Notes: generated by a model not told the origin, from the letters alone. Positions 34,691 to 46,982 are shown, counted from the first letter of the stretch. The stretch is DNA of 64,000 nt from Chlorokybus atmophyticus (GCA_009103225.1 RHPI01002048.1:1114520-1178519), one strand, 5' to 3'. A program made the numbers and translations.

Positions 34691-34979
34691 GTATTACCCT
34701 ACGATCGTAGTAGTATGCGAGCATCCTTGTATTGTAGTACCATCAATGGATGGAGTGCCATTCATGTTAATGTAGTACCATGCATGATACTGTAATATTG
34801 TCCATAGTTCAGTCGTGCTTCACTTGAAGTGTGACTCATTTAGGGTTCGTAAGCAGGCAACTCCAAAATTAATGCCCATACCCTAAAGTCTCACTCAGTT
34901 TGTGGGCAGCCGTGCCGATTCATATTTTACATGAAGTCGGCGGCAGCAATAAATTGAATCCCCCTCACCCAAGAGACCA

Positions 34980-36648
34980 TGCTTGGTGTGCCCACGATGC
35001 AATGCGTATGTATGTGCCAATGGTCGTAACCAGCAAATGCGAGCACACTTGACCGAATGCCAGCCAGTGCAGACAGTGTGCCACGGTTTTAGTGCTGCTT
35101 ACTGGCATTACACCACACATAACGTCGCCGTATTTGGCTGCCACCTCGGCAAAGTGATGTGCAAGGAATCCGAGTTTTTCCATTGCGTGCAGTGCGTGTG
35201 CAATTTGTGCTCGCGCTCATGCTTCAAGTGGCGTGGGGAACCCATGCGCTTCATGAAACGGACAACACCGGGACATGTGGTTAGTGGACAGGTGGTGGAT
35301 GCTGCGGAGATAATTCGGCAGAGTGGACAGCGACGTATCACTGCATGTTATGTTGGGCGTATGCTTACTTAATGCATGTTGAAGCTGTTGTCGCATTCAG
35401 AGCAGTCTTTCACGGTGTGGGCGTGGGCAGTTTCACCCCCTGGCCGCTGTAGACGAGGCAGACCATCGACCGTTGAAGAGCGCACTGCATCGGCTGCGAA
35501 ACGCAGTTAAGTTGGGATGCGAGCAGCTGATCGGTGTGAGTGTTATGGTGCATTGGCCGCTGGATGGGGAATGGTATGCGGGCGTTGTGGAATCATTGAG
35601 CAAGCGTTAGGTCAGCATCACTTCTTGGCGTGCGAGATTGAGGACGCATCATTTATGCATGGTGCAATGGAAAATGGCTTTGCAGGGCAGCACCGTATTC
35701 GATGACGGTAATCGACCACAAACCATCAACTTCAAAAGGCACAACGTATTTGCGTACACATCAATTGACGGGGCACGCCATGTTCTTCGCGTCACAGGGG
35801 AGAATCAGTCGCAAAGTAGTCCGGACGGCATCATTATTAGTCCCTGGCCAGCACCACGGCCAGCCTTAACCACACACACGCCATTTAACATTAAGCTTGG
35901 ACGCACACGCAGATCAAGGGCATTCGACCCTATTCTGCGGCGGTGGCGGTGCTAGTGTCGGTCTATATCACGCAGGCTTTGACGTGACCGGGATGGATAG
36001 AAGTCCCTCCTCTGAGTACCCGATGCCCTTTATACACCGCGATGTATGCACCCTGAGTGCAGGAGAACTGAGCGAGTACGAGCTCATATGGGCCAGTCCA
36101 CCATGCCAGGCCAATTCAGATGCTATCCCGGCACCTCAACGGGCGGCACATAGCACATTCTGGAGACACCAAGATATGCTTCCGCTCATCCGACATCCGC
36201 TGCTTGCATGTCAGGTCAAGTTTGTGATTGAGAATGTGCCAGGTGCAGCAGACCCAATCTGTCCCTTTGTGGCACGATGTTTGGCCTATCAACCTTCCGA
36301 CACCGTCTGTTTGAGACACAGCGAGTTGGTAGGTAACCCACCAGCACGCTGCTCGCACGCCGGTAAGGCAGTTGGACTGCTTTCGCCGCACCTGTCCGCT
36401 AGTGCACAGCAGAAGACAATCGTGACATTAAACGCGCCACATCAAATGTACCCGGTCTATAGCCTTCTAAGCGCCGGGGCGGCATTGCTGCAAGGCAAAC
36501 AGGGCTGGGAGTGCCATTGATGACCTCGGCCGTTATCATAGCGAATGCAGTTCCTCCCGCAATGATGGAGTGCATTGGGCGTCTCATGCTTGTATTAATG
36601 GATATGCTATATGACTACCCTCCTATGTCATGGAGCTACGAGGCTTGA
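34980..36648 (+). pseudogene. DNA cytosine-5 methyltransferase with zinc-finger and Tudor-like N-terminus (element cargo)
   Basis: Exon 34980-about 35355 has a finger (CPRCNAYVCANGRNQQMRAH, then a third Cys) and a Cys-rich patch. After a likely acceptor before 35401 comes a frame with a Tudor/Agenet-like stretch (VMVHWPLDGEWYAGVV) that crosses TAG 35608-35610 (LSKR-x-VSITSWRAR). From about 35890 the catalytic domain shows motif I LFCGGGGASVGLYHAGF, motif IV IWASPPCQ with the catalytic Cys, motif VI FVIENVPG, motif VIII FRHRLFET and a final IANAVPPAMMECIGR, ending at TGA 36646-36648. It would methylate cytosine C5 in DNA. Small indels near 36265, 36330 and 36500 move motif VIII and the C-terminus to other frames, so this copy is broken or the assembly has errors. 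It lies opposite in strand to the transposase, inside the same element, and is missing from deleted copy 1. Confidence 0.85.
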
Positions 36649-36649
36649 G

Positions 36650-36833
36650 TGTGGTGCAGTGTATCGAGGCTTGATGCCACACAGCTTATTGATGGTTGAA
36701 TGTTGCATTTAACATTTGATTGTAGTGACAGTTGTGCAGTGACAGCTGCCCAGTATTGTACACGTTCACGTGCAAAAGTCTTAACGTAAAACTAGCAATG
36801 CCTAGCTAACTGACATGCTCCAAACTTAGAGTA
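36650..36833. other. short non-coding interval
   Basis: Between the methyltransferase stop and the end of the transposase region; no feature seen. Confidence 0.4.
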
Positions 36834-37926
36834 GTGCGACGGGTACATGTGACATGTGGCAGTGCAGTGAACGTTCACCCAATACTTGCCCTCTTGTACA
36901 CGGGCGCTGTCCTTGTCAAACATGGGGAGCAGCTGAACAATGCCTTTTACCCCTCGACGCTTTTTTCATTCCAAAGCGATGCACTTTGTGTCGCTCGTCA
37001 CATCCAGCTTCATGGACCAGCGGACCAATACGACCTCCTTTCACACGCGCTCGCCGCTATCACCCCACACCACCATGTGCAGAAAAAGGAATGCCTGAGC
37101 CCACCCACGTCACGTTCACACCGTCCTCATCACCTTTCCCTCAACTGTAGAGAACCTAGGCCGCAAATGAAACATCCCAGATTCGCGCGCCATGCTGACT
37201 CCTGATGTCATGTACACCGCTGCGCCTCCGTTCGCCATGCGAACAGCACGCCAACCGTTGGCCAGCTCTAGTTAATCCATCCTCAACTAGCTATCTAGGG
37301 TGGCAAGCAGCTTGTTGGCAAATGGAGTCTTTGAGGCGACTTGGCGGCTACGCGCAGAACCGCTATAGTACGGGCTGGACTCCCTCATTGTCAGCACATC
37401 CATCCGTAGCAACTTGTCTGTGTTCTCCATTACATAACAGTACTGCTGCCACGCCTGCGCCACACCCGAGCGCATCTCGGGATCCACGACCATGCCATCC
37501 TCTCTCACATATTCCGCACAGCTCCATGCCTGCGGGATGCGCGCCTGGTAGTCCCGGTTGTTGCCACCACGCGCCCACTGTTTGATATTATGGGCGTGCG
37601 TCTGCTCCATGCGGTTGGCGCTGAACCAATCTGGGTGTCTACTGCTGACAATTGCCGACCCAAAATGAGTGAGCTGATTCATCTTCTTTATATTTCAACT
37701 TGGATTCTGTGCAGAATATGACGACAGTAGCGGATGCAACACTGCAGATTTTAAGGCAGCCATCTCGTTGTCGGCTATAGTCAGGGTCTCCCTTGTGTGT
37801 TCATGCGCCTTGAGCAACTTTTTGTTCAATTGGGCAAGCGATGCGGCAGCAATGGTGAAGAAATCGTTGCTCTCATAGTTGAGCAGCAAACCGTCTGCAA
37901 GGACCGGCAGCAGCTGCAGCACCGCC
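36834..37926 (-). pseudogene. Plavaka-like transposase, C-terminal part
   Basis: Minus-strand continuation of the gene interrupted by the CACTA-like element. Across the junction the reading frame is continuous: YRLNACKA ends on the right side (59038 onwards) and VLQLLPVLADGLLLNYESND starts on the left (37926 downwards). Further on, MEQTHAHNIKQWARGGNNRD resembles the conserved 'E-H...K-W-R-TN-rD' segment near the end of Plavaka and Tnp2-type transposases. Helix-rich LNKKLLKAHEHTRETL links them. Frame shifts near 37700. The last part (37285-36834) has only weak protein-like frames. Confidence 0.6.
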
Positions 37927-37942
37927 ACTTCACAGGGCTTTC
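37927..37942 (+). repeat. left TIR of CACTA-like element
   Basis: ACTTCACAGGGCTTTC; imperfect match to the right end with a one-base gap. Confidence 0.65.
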
Positions 37943-37949
37943 TATGCGC

Positions 37950-38300
37950 GGACCAGTCGTACGCAGCCCGTAGACCACGTCTGGTACGTTGTAGCGTACC
38001 AGTGCCGCGACTGGTCCGGCATGATCGGACCACCGGTGGTCCGTTCCCGGAGCCCGCCGATATGGTCCAAATGACCGGATCAGGGCTGGTGGCGTGTCCC
38101 GCGGCTTGTAGACCGGTACAGCACTGGTCAGCACGCGGCCTGAGCAGTAGGACCAAGGCTGGTCGCATGCCCTGCGGCCTATGAGCCAGGGCAGCACTGG
38201 TACAGAACGCATGTACTGTACGGACCAATTAGGTCCTCACATGCGGGACCAAGCTGCACTGGTACGGTTGCAAGCGGCCCTCATAGACCATGCATGGTTC
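37950..38300. repeat. left subterminal palindrome array (GGACCA...TGGTCC)
   Basis: Repeated units such as GGACCACCGGTGGTCC, GACCAGTC...GACTGGTC, ACCAAGGCTGGTC and ACCGGTACAGCACTGGT, in both orientations. Lies between the left TIR and the transposase start, as expected for transposase-binding subterminal repeats. Confidence 0.75.
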
Positions 38301-39219
38301 CGAAACCGAAACAGCACTCAACAACTCAATAGATGTTTTGGATCGTTGATATATTATGATAACCAACGGTGAAGAATGACGTCGGAAGCATACGACACAT
38401 CTCACCTGGTCCGTTGCTCCCAAGGTCACGTGCGCCAATGCTAAACGAGTAGCAGGCACTGGGCATGCATGGTCCCCTGTCCATTTGCTAGGGTTTTGGG
38501 CTTGCGCTGCAGTCTCGGCAGCGGCGGCGGCGGTGGCAAAAACCTTTGGAACAGCTGGTTTCGTGGGTACTACGCATGCACCCAGCATGCGGACCGAAAA
38601 GCAGCTGATATTGCTGAAAGACTCCACCAGTCTATCGGACTCAAGCTACCTGCAGTCAACTTTGCAGCTTTGCGCAAGCGGAAGCAGCGTTCCAAGTTGG
38701 TTGTCAACGCAACGCAAGGTCTCCTAGGTCTCCGTCAGAAGGACTTGGAGTTGAGTCAAAGAGAGCAAGCTCTTGCCCGCAGAGAAGCTGAGGTGTCCCA
38801 ACTTTTGGCTGATAGCGGCCTCGCTGGTGACAACGCGTCCCCCATGGAGGTGGATGGGCAGGCAGACCCCTCACTCAGGTAACATCCTTGCCCCCACTAG
38901 CTAGCTTTCAAGCCTCATTGCGACACAGCCAGCACAGATTTCTTGACAGCAGTTGTATTATACGCCTAATATGACTCCCTGCAGGCCAGCTTCAGCAACT
39001 CAGCCTGCTGCTCACCCCCCTGCAACCGCTGGCCAGCCACATCCACTTTGCATTCCCCTCTGTCACCGGCTGCTGAAGCTGGAGGTGGCTCCTTCGCCGA
39101 CGAGTCATCTGATCATGTGGAGAGCCAGCAGCAGCAGCAGCAGAATCGTCAAGTTATCTGCAACTGCAGTTCCAGTGGATGCCGCGGCATGGTAAGCAAT
39201 GCGGTCTATGAGTTATGCA

Positions 39220-39375
39220 TCTATTGCTCTGACCGAAAGTCTCATAGGCACTGTCCAGTGTCTACGAGTCATGCACTCCATTGCTCTGACCTAAAGTCTC
39301 ATAGGCACTGTCCAGTGTTTACGACTTATGCATTCCTTTGCTGAGACCTAAGGATTTATAGGCACTGGACAGTGC
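39220..39375 (+). repeat. intronic minisatellite, about 57-bp unit
   Basis: Three degenerate units of TCTCATAGGCACTGTCCAGTG followed by a CTACGA-TTATGCA-TCCATTGCTCTGACCTAAAG type stretch, inside the intron between transposase exons 2 and 3. Confidence 0.85.
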
Positions 39376-40744
39376 CAGTCTGATCTATGACACAGCCATG
39401 CACGCGTGTGTCTTGCATGTGATTCTTGATAGCGTGGTGATGTGGATTGGTTGATCGCTGGCGTGCTAACCAAGATCTGTCATCATAGATGGTGGACGAA
39501 GCAGTTGCAAGGGTGCACCGTGCACTTGACCTGGCAGTTGCCGCAAGTAGGTGGGCACCACCTATTCCCCATAGTCAACCTCTCGAGCCCAGCCAACCAC
39601 CATCGGAGTGTGCTACGAAGAAGTGGCTGGATATCTACCTAAAGATTGTGACAGCCCTGGAAGATTCTGGTGTCCAGGTTGCTCTCGTCAACGAGATTAT
39701 GAAGCTCATCTTCGGCCAGATAAATTCTGTGGTCAAGCTGGCCTTGGAGGTTCCTTTTGAACAGGAGCAGTTGCGGGATGACATCGCCAGCCTCATAGGC
39801 GACACAATATCGCACAGCCCTGTCGCGGAGAGTTGCCGACAGACATTGCCGCCGTGGATAAACTGTTGGCCGCGCTCGGCATGCCTGTTCCTCAGCGTCT
39901 GACCGTCTGCCCCACATGCAAGTACTTGTTTGATGCACCTTATCCCACACTCAATGAAGATGACGAGGACTCGGACACGGGCGAGACCAAGCAAAAAATG
40001 ATTGATCGCCTTCGCAACACACCGTGCGGAGGGGGATGCGGCAGGGTTCGCAAAGAATGTTGCGACTTCTTGTACAATCGTATAGGTGCCTGGCTCACCG
40101 CCAAGTTAGCTGTCCCTTCAATCGCTGACGACTATCTGGAGGAATGGCACCACAAAGATGAGTGGTTGCACGTCCCTGTGGAACAAGTACCTGCTGCAAA
40201 CATTGAGTACTGGCATGGTGCGAAGAAGCAGCATCACTGCAGCTTCTGGGACCCTCGCCACAAAATCAAGCTGCCTGTGTCCTGCGCATTCTGCAACCAC
40301 ATCCCGGATGTCGATTAGGAGCATTACAACGCAGGCGATCACGTGACATATGAATGCTCAGGGTGCCACAAAACCAACCATCAGATGGTACAGCAAGCTC
40401 TTGGCGACCCTCGCAACATAGCCCTGCTAATCCACGCCGACGGCTTCAGCTCAACAACCACTGTGAAGCACAGCTGCACCGTTGTCAGTGCCTCTGTGCT
40501 CAATGGCGGGAAGCGCATTTTCTCACAAGAGTCTTCCGTCATGCCTTTGCTCTTTGTTCCCACTGATCAGCTCCCAAACGGTGTGAACAGTCTGGAGCCC
40601 TTTCTGGAACCACTGGTGCGTGACCTAGAGAACCTCTACTTGAACGGCTTCACTGTTCGTTATGGCCTCGATTCCAATCATATCGACAGCCGCGTGCTTG
40701 ATCGACGACCAGGTAATGACTGGGTTATAACATGTTTTGTCACC

Positions 40745-40930
40745 TATATCACCCAAAGTCTCATAGGCACTGTCCAGAGTCTACAACTTATGCAGTCCAT
40801 TTTTGTGTGTGCTAAAGTCTCATAGGCACTGTTCAGTGGCTGCGACTTGGTTATAGCATATCTGCCTTCTTGCGGTCTATGAGACTGTCATAGGCTGCAC
40901 TGCCGAGTGCGGCCTATAACAGTCTATCAG
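40745..40930 (+). repeat. intronic minisatellite, same family
   Basis: Two to three degraded units (GTCTCATAGGCACTGTCCAG, GTCTCATAGGCACTGTTCAG) in the intron 40713-40966. Confidence 0.75.
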
Positions 40931-42344
40931 ACTTGTTGTGAGATACTGATGTTGACTTCATTGCAGGTCAAGAGATAACGCTGCGGGTAGTGCTGTGGGC
41001 ATGGACGGGTGACCAGCCAGCGCAATGTGAGATAGGCCAGTTTACGAATGGAGGCCTCGTCCCATGCCGGCGTTGTCTCCTCAAAGCCACTCAGCACCAA
41101 GTGCCCCGGCGTGCTGAGCAGGGTGAAGATACTACGAGGACACGTACAGACCATTTTTATGGTGACAATTGCTACTACTGCCGCAATCCCCCAGCAGAGA
41201 GAGCAGCAAAGGATGCGTTCGACAGCGCGTGCATGGTGGACTCACTCGATGGCCAAAATCGGAAAGAAAAATCAATGGAGTGCGGCATCACAGGGAAATC
41301 TCCACTCTGGCGGTTGTGGCATCTGTATGAGTTTAACCCTTGCCGTGACTTGGTCTATGACACGATGCACCTGTTGCTGGAGGGGCTTTGCAAGAGTTTC
41401 GTGCACAATACACTGGGTGCAGACAGTTCAAAGCATGTCGAAGACATTGCCAAGGTGGAGCGCAGGCTGTCTCAGATGCGCATATCACGCCCCATGGACT
41501 TGAAGAGCAAACGTTTCCCAAGAGGCATCAGCAAGCACCTGGCTTGGTTCAAGGCCCAGGACTTGCAGATGTTCGTGCAGTATGCTGTGCCATACGCTGT
41601 GTTCAATTTGGTAGACGAAGCAACCAGAGACGTCAGCTTTGCGCTTCACTTGCTCATCCGCATCTTCTTCTACAACTCTCGCCTACATGGCTGGACTGCG
41701 GAGCTGTTGGAACTTGCTGACGCTCTTTTGAAATATTGGAGGGTCTACTCGGAGGACCTGTTTGGCACCAACAAAAGGCCTAACGAGCATGTGGCCGGTG
41801 CCGGTCACATTCTGGAGGACATCATCTAGCACGGGAGTCATGATGTGTACTGGTGTTTTGTGCAAGAGCGCACTGTGTCCAACTATGTCAACACCTTCAC
41901 CAATGGGAAGCAGTTTGAGATCTGCTACATGCGGCGTACACTAAGGAGATGGTTTCTGAGGACGCTCAACGTCATGCGAAAAGATCAGAGGACTGGAAAG
42001 CTGTTGTGCCACCGAGCTAATGGTATAATGGCGCACTCTCAGCAGGTTTAACAGCCTCTGAGTGGAGCATGTAGTGACTGTCATTACGAAGTGCGCACTC
42101 AGAAGCACGCCATGGAGCTCTGGACCCTCGCTGAGAAATTCCCAGACTTAGAGCATGCGCGACTGATCAAAGAAAAGGGCATCCTTATTGGCAGCATCAG
42201 GAAGCCTGTCCCTCTTCAGGAACCCTTGGCCTTGGAAATCAAGCGCGTTGAGAACATCACTGGCAACTTGCCCGGAGGCATATGCAAGTTCCGCGCATAT
42301 CTGCGTAACGGGGTCATCTACAGGTGTGGTTTAGTCTACAAATT

Positions 42345-42415
42345 ATGTAATCTATTGCTCTGACCTAAAGTCTCATAGGCACTGTCACGTGTCTCATAGG
42401 CAGTGTCTACTGTCA
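42345..42415 (+). repeat. intronic minisatellite, same family
   Basis: One and a half units in the intron 42324-42459. Confidence 0.7.
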
Positions 42416-42513
42416 TCTCTTGATATAAAGTGAGTGAGTAAAGCCTTTGGTATTTGCAGACGCAGAGGCGTTGATAACGTGAAGATGACGGACCCAACTG
42501 TCGCACCATGCCG

Positions 42514-42937
42514 TGTTGAAGGACTAGCATGCACATGTAGTTGAGGCAAGCATGGATACACACGGACAGAGCTACCGCCACCAGAGCATACACAAGTCAC
42601 ATCACATTCATCTATTACAAGTTGTCCGCTGGTTCTTATACCAGCCAGTTACACACACGTCTACGTTTGCAAGCACTGCGTAAGCTATACTCAGCCTTTT
42701 AACGCGCTCTAAGCTGCGTTGTCTTTCTTACAACCAGAGCTTTCCAACAAGCTCTCACACGCCTAATATGAGTAAGTATACGCGGAGATACGAAGCAGTT
42801 AGTAAGGCTCCAGTCTGGAGTCCGGAGTCTGGTCCGACGATGCCATCTTGCTAAGTCCGGACCTAGTGCTCGTCCTTACGACCTTCTACTCCTGTGTGGA
42901 GGGTCGATGCTGATCGTATGTAGGAATACTCTCAACA
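42514..42937 (-). repeat. copia LTR (3' LTR in element orientation)
   Basis: 424 bp; see element entry. Confidence 0.96.
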
Positions 42938-42979
42938 CTCCCACGCGAGCAGCTTGACCTCCAACGCTTGCTCCTGTAG

Positions 42980-45900
42980 TCAAACACAGATGCCAAGTCC
43001 TGCACAACAAGTCTTGAACTTGAGTGGTGACAATGGCTTTGTCATGAAGTCCGCCAGCATGCGTTCGGTGTTGCAGTACTGGAACTCCACCTCCTTCCTT
43101 GTGACTCTGTCACGCACAAAGTGATGCATGACATCAATGTGCTTCGTCCTTGCCGAGGCGATAGGGTGCTTCAACAACTTGATGGCTCCTTGGTTGTCAC
43201 AGTTGATGACGATGCACGCCATGGGGTGCTCCAAGTCTGCCATGAGCTTGCGAAGCCAGAGTGCCTCCTTCACTGCTGCTGCCGCTGCCATGTACTCAGC
43301 CTCTGATGTAGATGCTGCTGTTGTTGGCTGCAGCCTGCTGTTCCAGCTCACCACGCCTCCGTTCAGCTTGAAGACGTAGCCTGTAGTGGACCTCCTGCTG
43401 TTGAGGTCACCAGCAAAGTCCGAGTCGCAGTAGCCCTCCAACTCAGTGCTCCCGCTCCCAAACTTGATGCCAACTGTTGCGCTCCCAGCAACATAGCGTA
43501 GTACTCCCTTTGCTGCTCTCCAGTGCTCCATGCTCGGTGCAGACATGTAGCGAGCAAGTACTCCCACAGCATGTGCAACATCGGGACGTGTGCACACTGC
43601 CAGATAGAGCATGCTGCCTACCAGCTCACCATATGGATACTGAGCCTTGTCGAGTACCTCCTCATCCTTTGCCTTGATGAGGGCAGTGCCAAGTGCCAAC
43701 GGTGTGGTCTTGGTCTTCGCTTCAGTGAGCCCAAACTTGGTGACGAGTCTTCTCACCATCTGCTCCTGACTGATCTTGATTGTGCGAGCCGCCCTGTCGC
43801 GCTCAATCACCATGCCAAGGAACCACTTGGCCTCTCCAAGATCACGAACTGAGAATGCTTGCTGTAGAGCAAGTTTCGTCTCCTGCAGGTGGTGCACCTG
43901 CCTGGCGGTGATGATGATATCATCAACATACACGAGCAGCCAGACCTTGTTGTCTGCATGGATGAAGAGCCCAGGGTCTGCAGAGGATGCGGTGAAGCCA
44001 AGTGCCTCCAGCTCCTTGGTGAGCTTGATGTGCCACATACGCGGTGCCTGTCGCAGCCCGTACAGTGCCTTGATCAGCTTGCACGCTGTGCCTCTCTCCC
44101 CTTCTTCATATCCAGGTGGTTGCTCGATGAAGATCTCCTCCTCCAGCTCTCCGTAGAGGAAGGCAGTCTTCACATCCAGGTGATGCAGCTCTAGGTCTTC
44201 AGCAGCAACCATAGCTAGCAGTGCACGGAAGGTGGTATGCTTACTTGCAGGTGCAAACACTTCGTTGAAGTCCACACCTTCCTGCTGCAAGAAGCCCTTT
44301 GCCACCAGTCTTGCCTTGTAGCGCTCAATGTTGCCCTGACCATCACGCTTCACCTTGAAGACCCATTTCACTGGAATGGTCTTCACTCCTTGCGGTAACT
44401 GCTCCAGTGACCAAGTGTTGTTGGCATGGAGTGACGCAATCTCCTCGTCCATAGCACGCTGCCATTGCTCCGCATCTGGTGCTAACAATGCCTCCTCGTA
44501 GGTGCTTGGCTCCTCATTCTGCACACTGGCGACGTGTGCCTTGTGTAGGAAGTCAGGTGCCTTTCTCTCCCTCACTGGGTATCTCCGAGCTGCGTGCTCC
44601 TGCTGCAGGTGCGACTGCTTGTCTGCTACAGTGGAGTCCTGCTCACCCTTATCGTCGATGATGGCCTTGCCTGTAGCCTCCACTGTTTCAGGATGCTCCG
44701 GCTGTGCTTCATCTTCAGGAAAGAAGCCTGCTTCTGGTTGTGATAATCCCTCGTGGAAAACCACCTCTCTGCTCACGATGATCTTCTGAGTGTCCTCGAG
44801 CAAGATCCTGTAAGCCTTGGAACCCGGTTCATAGCCAACGAAGATGCCCTTCTTGCTGACCGGCTCCAGCTTGTGCCTGAGCTGTTTAGGCACTAGTGCA
44901 TATGCCGTGCATCCAAACACACGCATACCACTCACATCTGGTGTGGCTCCATAGAAGTGCTCCCACGGAGTCTTCTGCTCTGAGCTCACCGGAGACCTGT
45001 TGCGGATGTAGTTGGCAGTGAGTACCGCCTCCTTCCACAAACTGTCTTCCATCTTTGTGTCGTTGAGCATGGCTCGAACACGCTCCAAGAGTGTCCTGTT
45101 GAGGCGTTCAGCTGCTCCATTCTGCTGCGGGGTGTAGGGTGCCGTTGTCTCGTGGCGTATGCCCTTGCTGGCGAAGAACTCCTTCAACTCCTTGTTGATG
45201 TACTCCCCTCCTCGATCACTCCTCATTGCCTTCATCTTGTTGCCAGACTGGGTCTCCAACAAGGCCACAACTGTGCGCACAGCTCCAGCAACTTCTGACT
45301 TCAGCGTCAATGGAAAGATGATGGACAGCTTGCTGTAGTCGTCGAGGAATGTAGCAAAGTACCTGGCCCCTCCCTTCGCCACAATGCGCATAGGGCCACA
45401 GACATCCATGTGCACAAGCTCGCAAGGATGCTGACTGCTAGAAGAGGATGATGGGAATGGCATAGCATGCTGCTTTGCAACCAGGCATGGTTCACAAAGT
45501 GCACCTGATGCATTCTTGAGTTCTTCTGTGCTGAGATGGATGCCCTTGACCATCTTCTCAGCGACAAGGCGAGTGAGGTTGACGTAGCTGAGATGCCCGA
45601 ACCTTCGATGCCACAATGTTGGCGACTCCTTGTCCTTCACCACCATGGCTTGAATGTCTCTGTCTTGAGGCTGCTCCACGTGGTAGAGCCCTCCCGGATC
45701 AGCGATTCCAACCATGTGCACGACCCCATCAAGGATGACTGAGCAGCCACCCTTCCGAAATAGGATCTCCGCGCCTAAGCGCTCCGCAACCCTCACAGAG
45801 AATAGACTCGCAATAGCCTTAGGAACATGCAGGACGTTGCGTAACAACACCTCGCGTAGTGTGTTACCAACCTTGCACTGGAGTCGTACGTTGCCAACTC

Positions 45901-46867
45901 CCTCAGCCACCAGTACTTCGCCACCGAAGCCCGCCACCTTGATTGTGGACGTCAGCTTCCTGTAGCCCTCCATCACCTCCTTGTTTGGTGTGAGATGACG
46001 ATCGCAGCCAGAGTCCACCACCCAGAAAGCTGTGCCCGCCCTCGAACTGGATGCAGTGAAGGCGACATGTTTCTCCTTGTGTTGGTGCTCGTTGCCGCTG
46101 TTGCTGGTGCTTGCTCTAGGTTGCCCCTGTTGTTTCTTCCTACAGTCCTTCACAATGTGCCCCTTCCAACCACACCAGTGGCATGTGAGGTCTTTGTGAC
46201 GAGGATTGCCTGGCTTGTTGCCCTTGTACTTCTCTTCATGGTTGCTCTTCTTTGCGTGCTTGCCGGTGTAGAAGGCGACGGCATCCGCTTGCTCGTCCTT
46301 CTTCACAACCCTCTGCTCCACGGTGAGCAGCTTCGGTAGCACATCGTCCAACGTCAACTCCGATGATGACGTCTCCAGCAGGGTTGCGACGACCTCGTAC
46401 TCTGCTGGTAGCCCTGCAACAATGGCCAGCACTACCTCCGTCTCCCCCATGTTGTGGCCGACGTTGATGAGGTCCGCCCACAGCTCTCTCGCGCGCGCAA
46501 CATACTTTGTGATGGGTTCTGCTGCCTCCTTCCTGAGTGCGCTGAGCTGCTTGCGTAGATGCAACTTTCTGGCATTGTTCTTGGCTCTGAAAACGGCTGA
46601 TAGCTTTTCCCAAGCTTGTCTACCATCTTCACATGCAGTGAGCATGGGAAAGTGATGCGGTTTGCTGTTCAACACAAGCAAAGAGTGTGCTTCTGCTGAA
46701 TGCTCTGACCACACAGTGTTCGCTCCTGGTGTTGGTGGTGGTGCCTTCGGATCAACGTACTTCCACACCTTCTTGTGGATGAGCAAGGCCTTCATCTCCA
46801 CGCACCATGTGTTGTAGTTGTCGGTGTCCAGCTTTGCAATCTGCCCCTTGTCGTAGGTCGCCTCCAT
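42980..46867 (-). CDS. copia Gag-Pol polyprotein, complete
   Basis: From ATG at 46867 this is 1,295 codons (the frame is open seven codons further up, starting with GTG) and ends at TGA. Residue numbers count from that upstream GTG. Gag 1-230 with TDNYNTWCVEMKALL; zinc knuckle CHWCGWKGHIVKDC at 236-249; protease VVDSGCDRHLT with active Asp 292; integrase zinc motif His427, His432, Cys465, Cys468; integrase core Asp495, Asp558, Glu594 (35-residue spacing between the last two); RT 835-1080 with YVDD at 987-990; RNase H with CDSDFAGD near 1154-1161 and STSEAEYMA near 1193. All catalytic residues are present, so this copy could be active. It contains no TAA or TAG codon in frame, unlike neighbouring genes. 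Confidence 0.97.
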   Translation of the reverse strand: MEATYDKGQIAKLDTDNYNTWCVEMKALLIHKKVWKYVDPKAPPPTPGANTVWSEHSAEAHSLLVLNSKPHHFPMLTACEDGRQAWEKLSAVFRAKNNARKLHLRKQLSALRKEAAEPITKYVARARELWADLINVGHNMGETEVVLAIVAGLPAEYEVVATLLETSSSELTLDDVLPKLLTVEQRVVKKDEQADAVAFYTGKHAKKSNHEEKYKGNKPGNPRHKDLTCHWCGWKGHIVKDCRKKQQGQPRASTSNSGNEHQHKEKHVAFTASSSRAGTAFWVVDSGCDRHLTPNKEVMEGYRKLTSTIKVAGFGGEVLVAEGVGNVRLQCKVGNTLREVLLRNVLHVPKAIASLFSVRVAERLGAEILFRKGGCSVILDGVVHMVGIADPGGLYHVEQPQDRDIQAMVVKDKESPTLWHRRFGHLSYVNLTRLVAEKMVKGIHLSTEELKNASGALCEPCLVAKQHAMPFPSSSSSSQHPCELVHMDVCGPMRIVAKGGARYFATFLDDYSKLSIIFPLTLKSEVAGAVRTVVALLETQSGNKMKAMRSDRGGEYINKELKEFFASKGIRHETTAPYTPQQNGAAERLNRTLLERVRAMLNDTKMEDSLWKEAVLTANYIRNRSPVSSEQKTPWEHFYGATPDVSGMRVFGCTAYALVPKQLRHKLEPVSKKGIFVGYEPGSKAYRILLEDTQKIIVSREVVFHEGLSQPEAGFFPEDEAQPEHPETVEATGKAIIDDKGEQDSTVADKQSHLQQEHAARRYPVRERKAPDFLHKAHVASVQNEEPSTYEEALLAPDAEQWQRAMDEEIASLHANNTWSLEQLPQGVKTIPVKWVFKVKRDGQGNIERYKARLVAKGFLQQEGVDFNEVFAPASKHTTFRALLAMVAAEDLELHHLDVKTAFLYGELEEEIFIEQPPGYEEGERGTACKLIKALYGLRQAPRMWHIKLTKELEALGFTASSADPGLFIHADNKVWLLVYVDDIIITARQVHHLQETKLALQQAFSVRDLGEAKWFLGMVIERDRAARTIKISQEQMVRRLVTKFGLTEAKTKTTPLALGTALIKAKDEEVLDKAQYPYGELVGSMLYLAVCTRPDVAHAVGVLARYMSAPSMEHWRAAKGVLRYVAGSATVGIKFGSGSTELEGYCDSDFAGDLNSRRSTTGYVFKLNGGVVSWNSRLQPTTAASTSEAEYMAAAAAVKEALWLRKLMADLEHPMACIVINCDNQGAIKLLKHPIASARTKHIDVMHHFVRDRVTRKEVEFQYCNTERMLADFMTKPLSPLKFKTCCAGLGICV

Positions 46868-46982
46868 CTTTGTCGTGCCTGCCTTCACTTGCAGTTGACA
46901 CCCAAGGCTCTGCTACCAACAAGCTACCGTAGTGTAGAACTACTATGCACACAAGCTAGTCTCACACTCCTCAAGCGTAGTG

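Noticed and set aside
33693-36648. Integrated virus as source of the methyltransferase
   Set aside because: No capsid, packaging or polymerase gene nearby; the gene lies inside the boundaries of the transposon and both copies share the element's ends.
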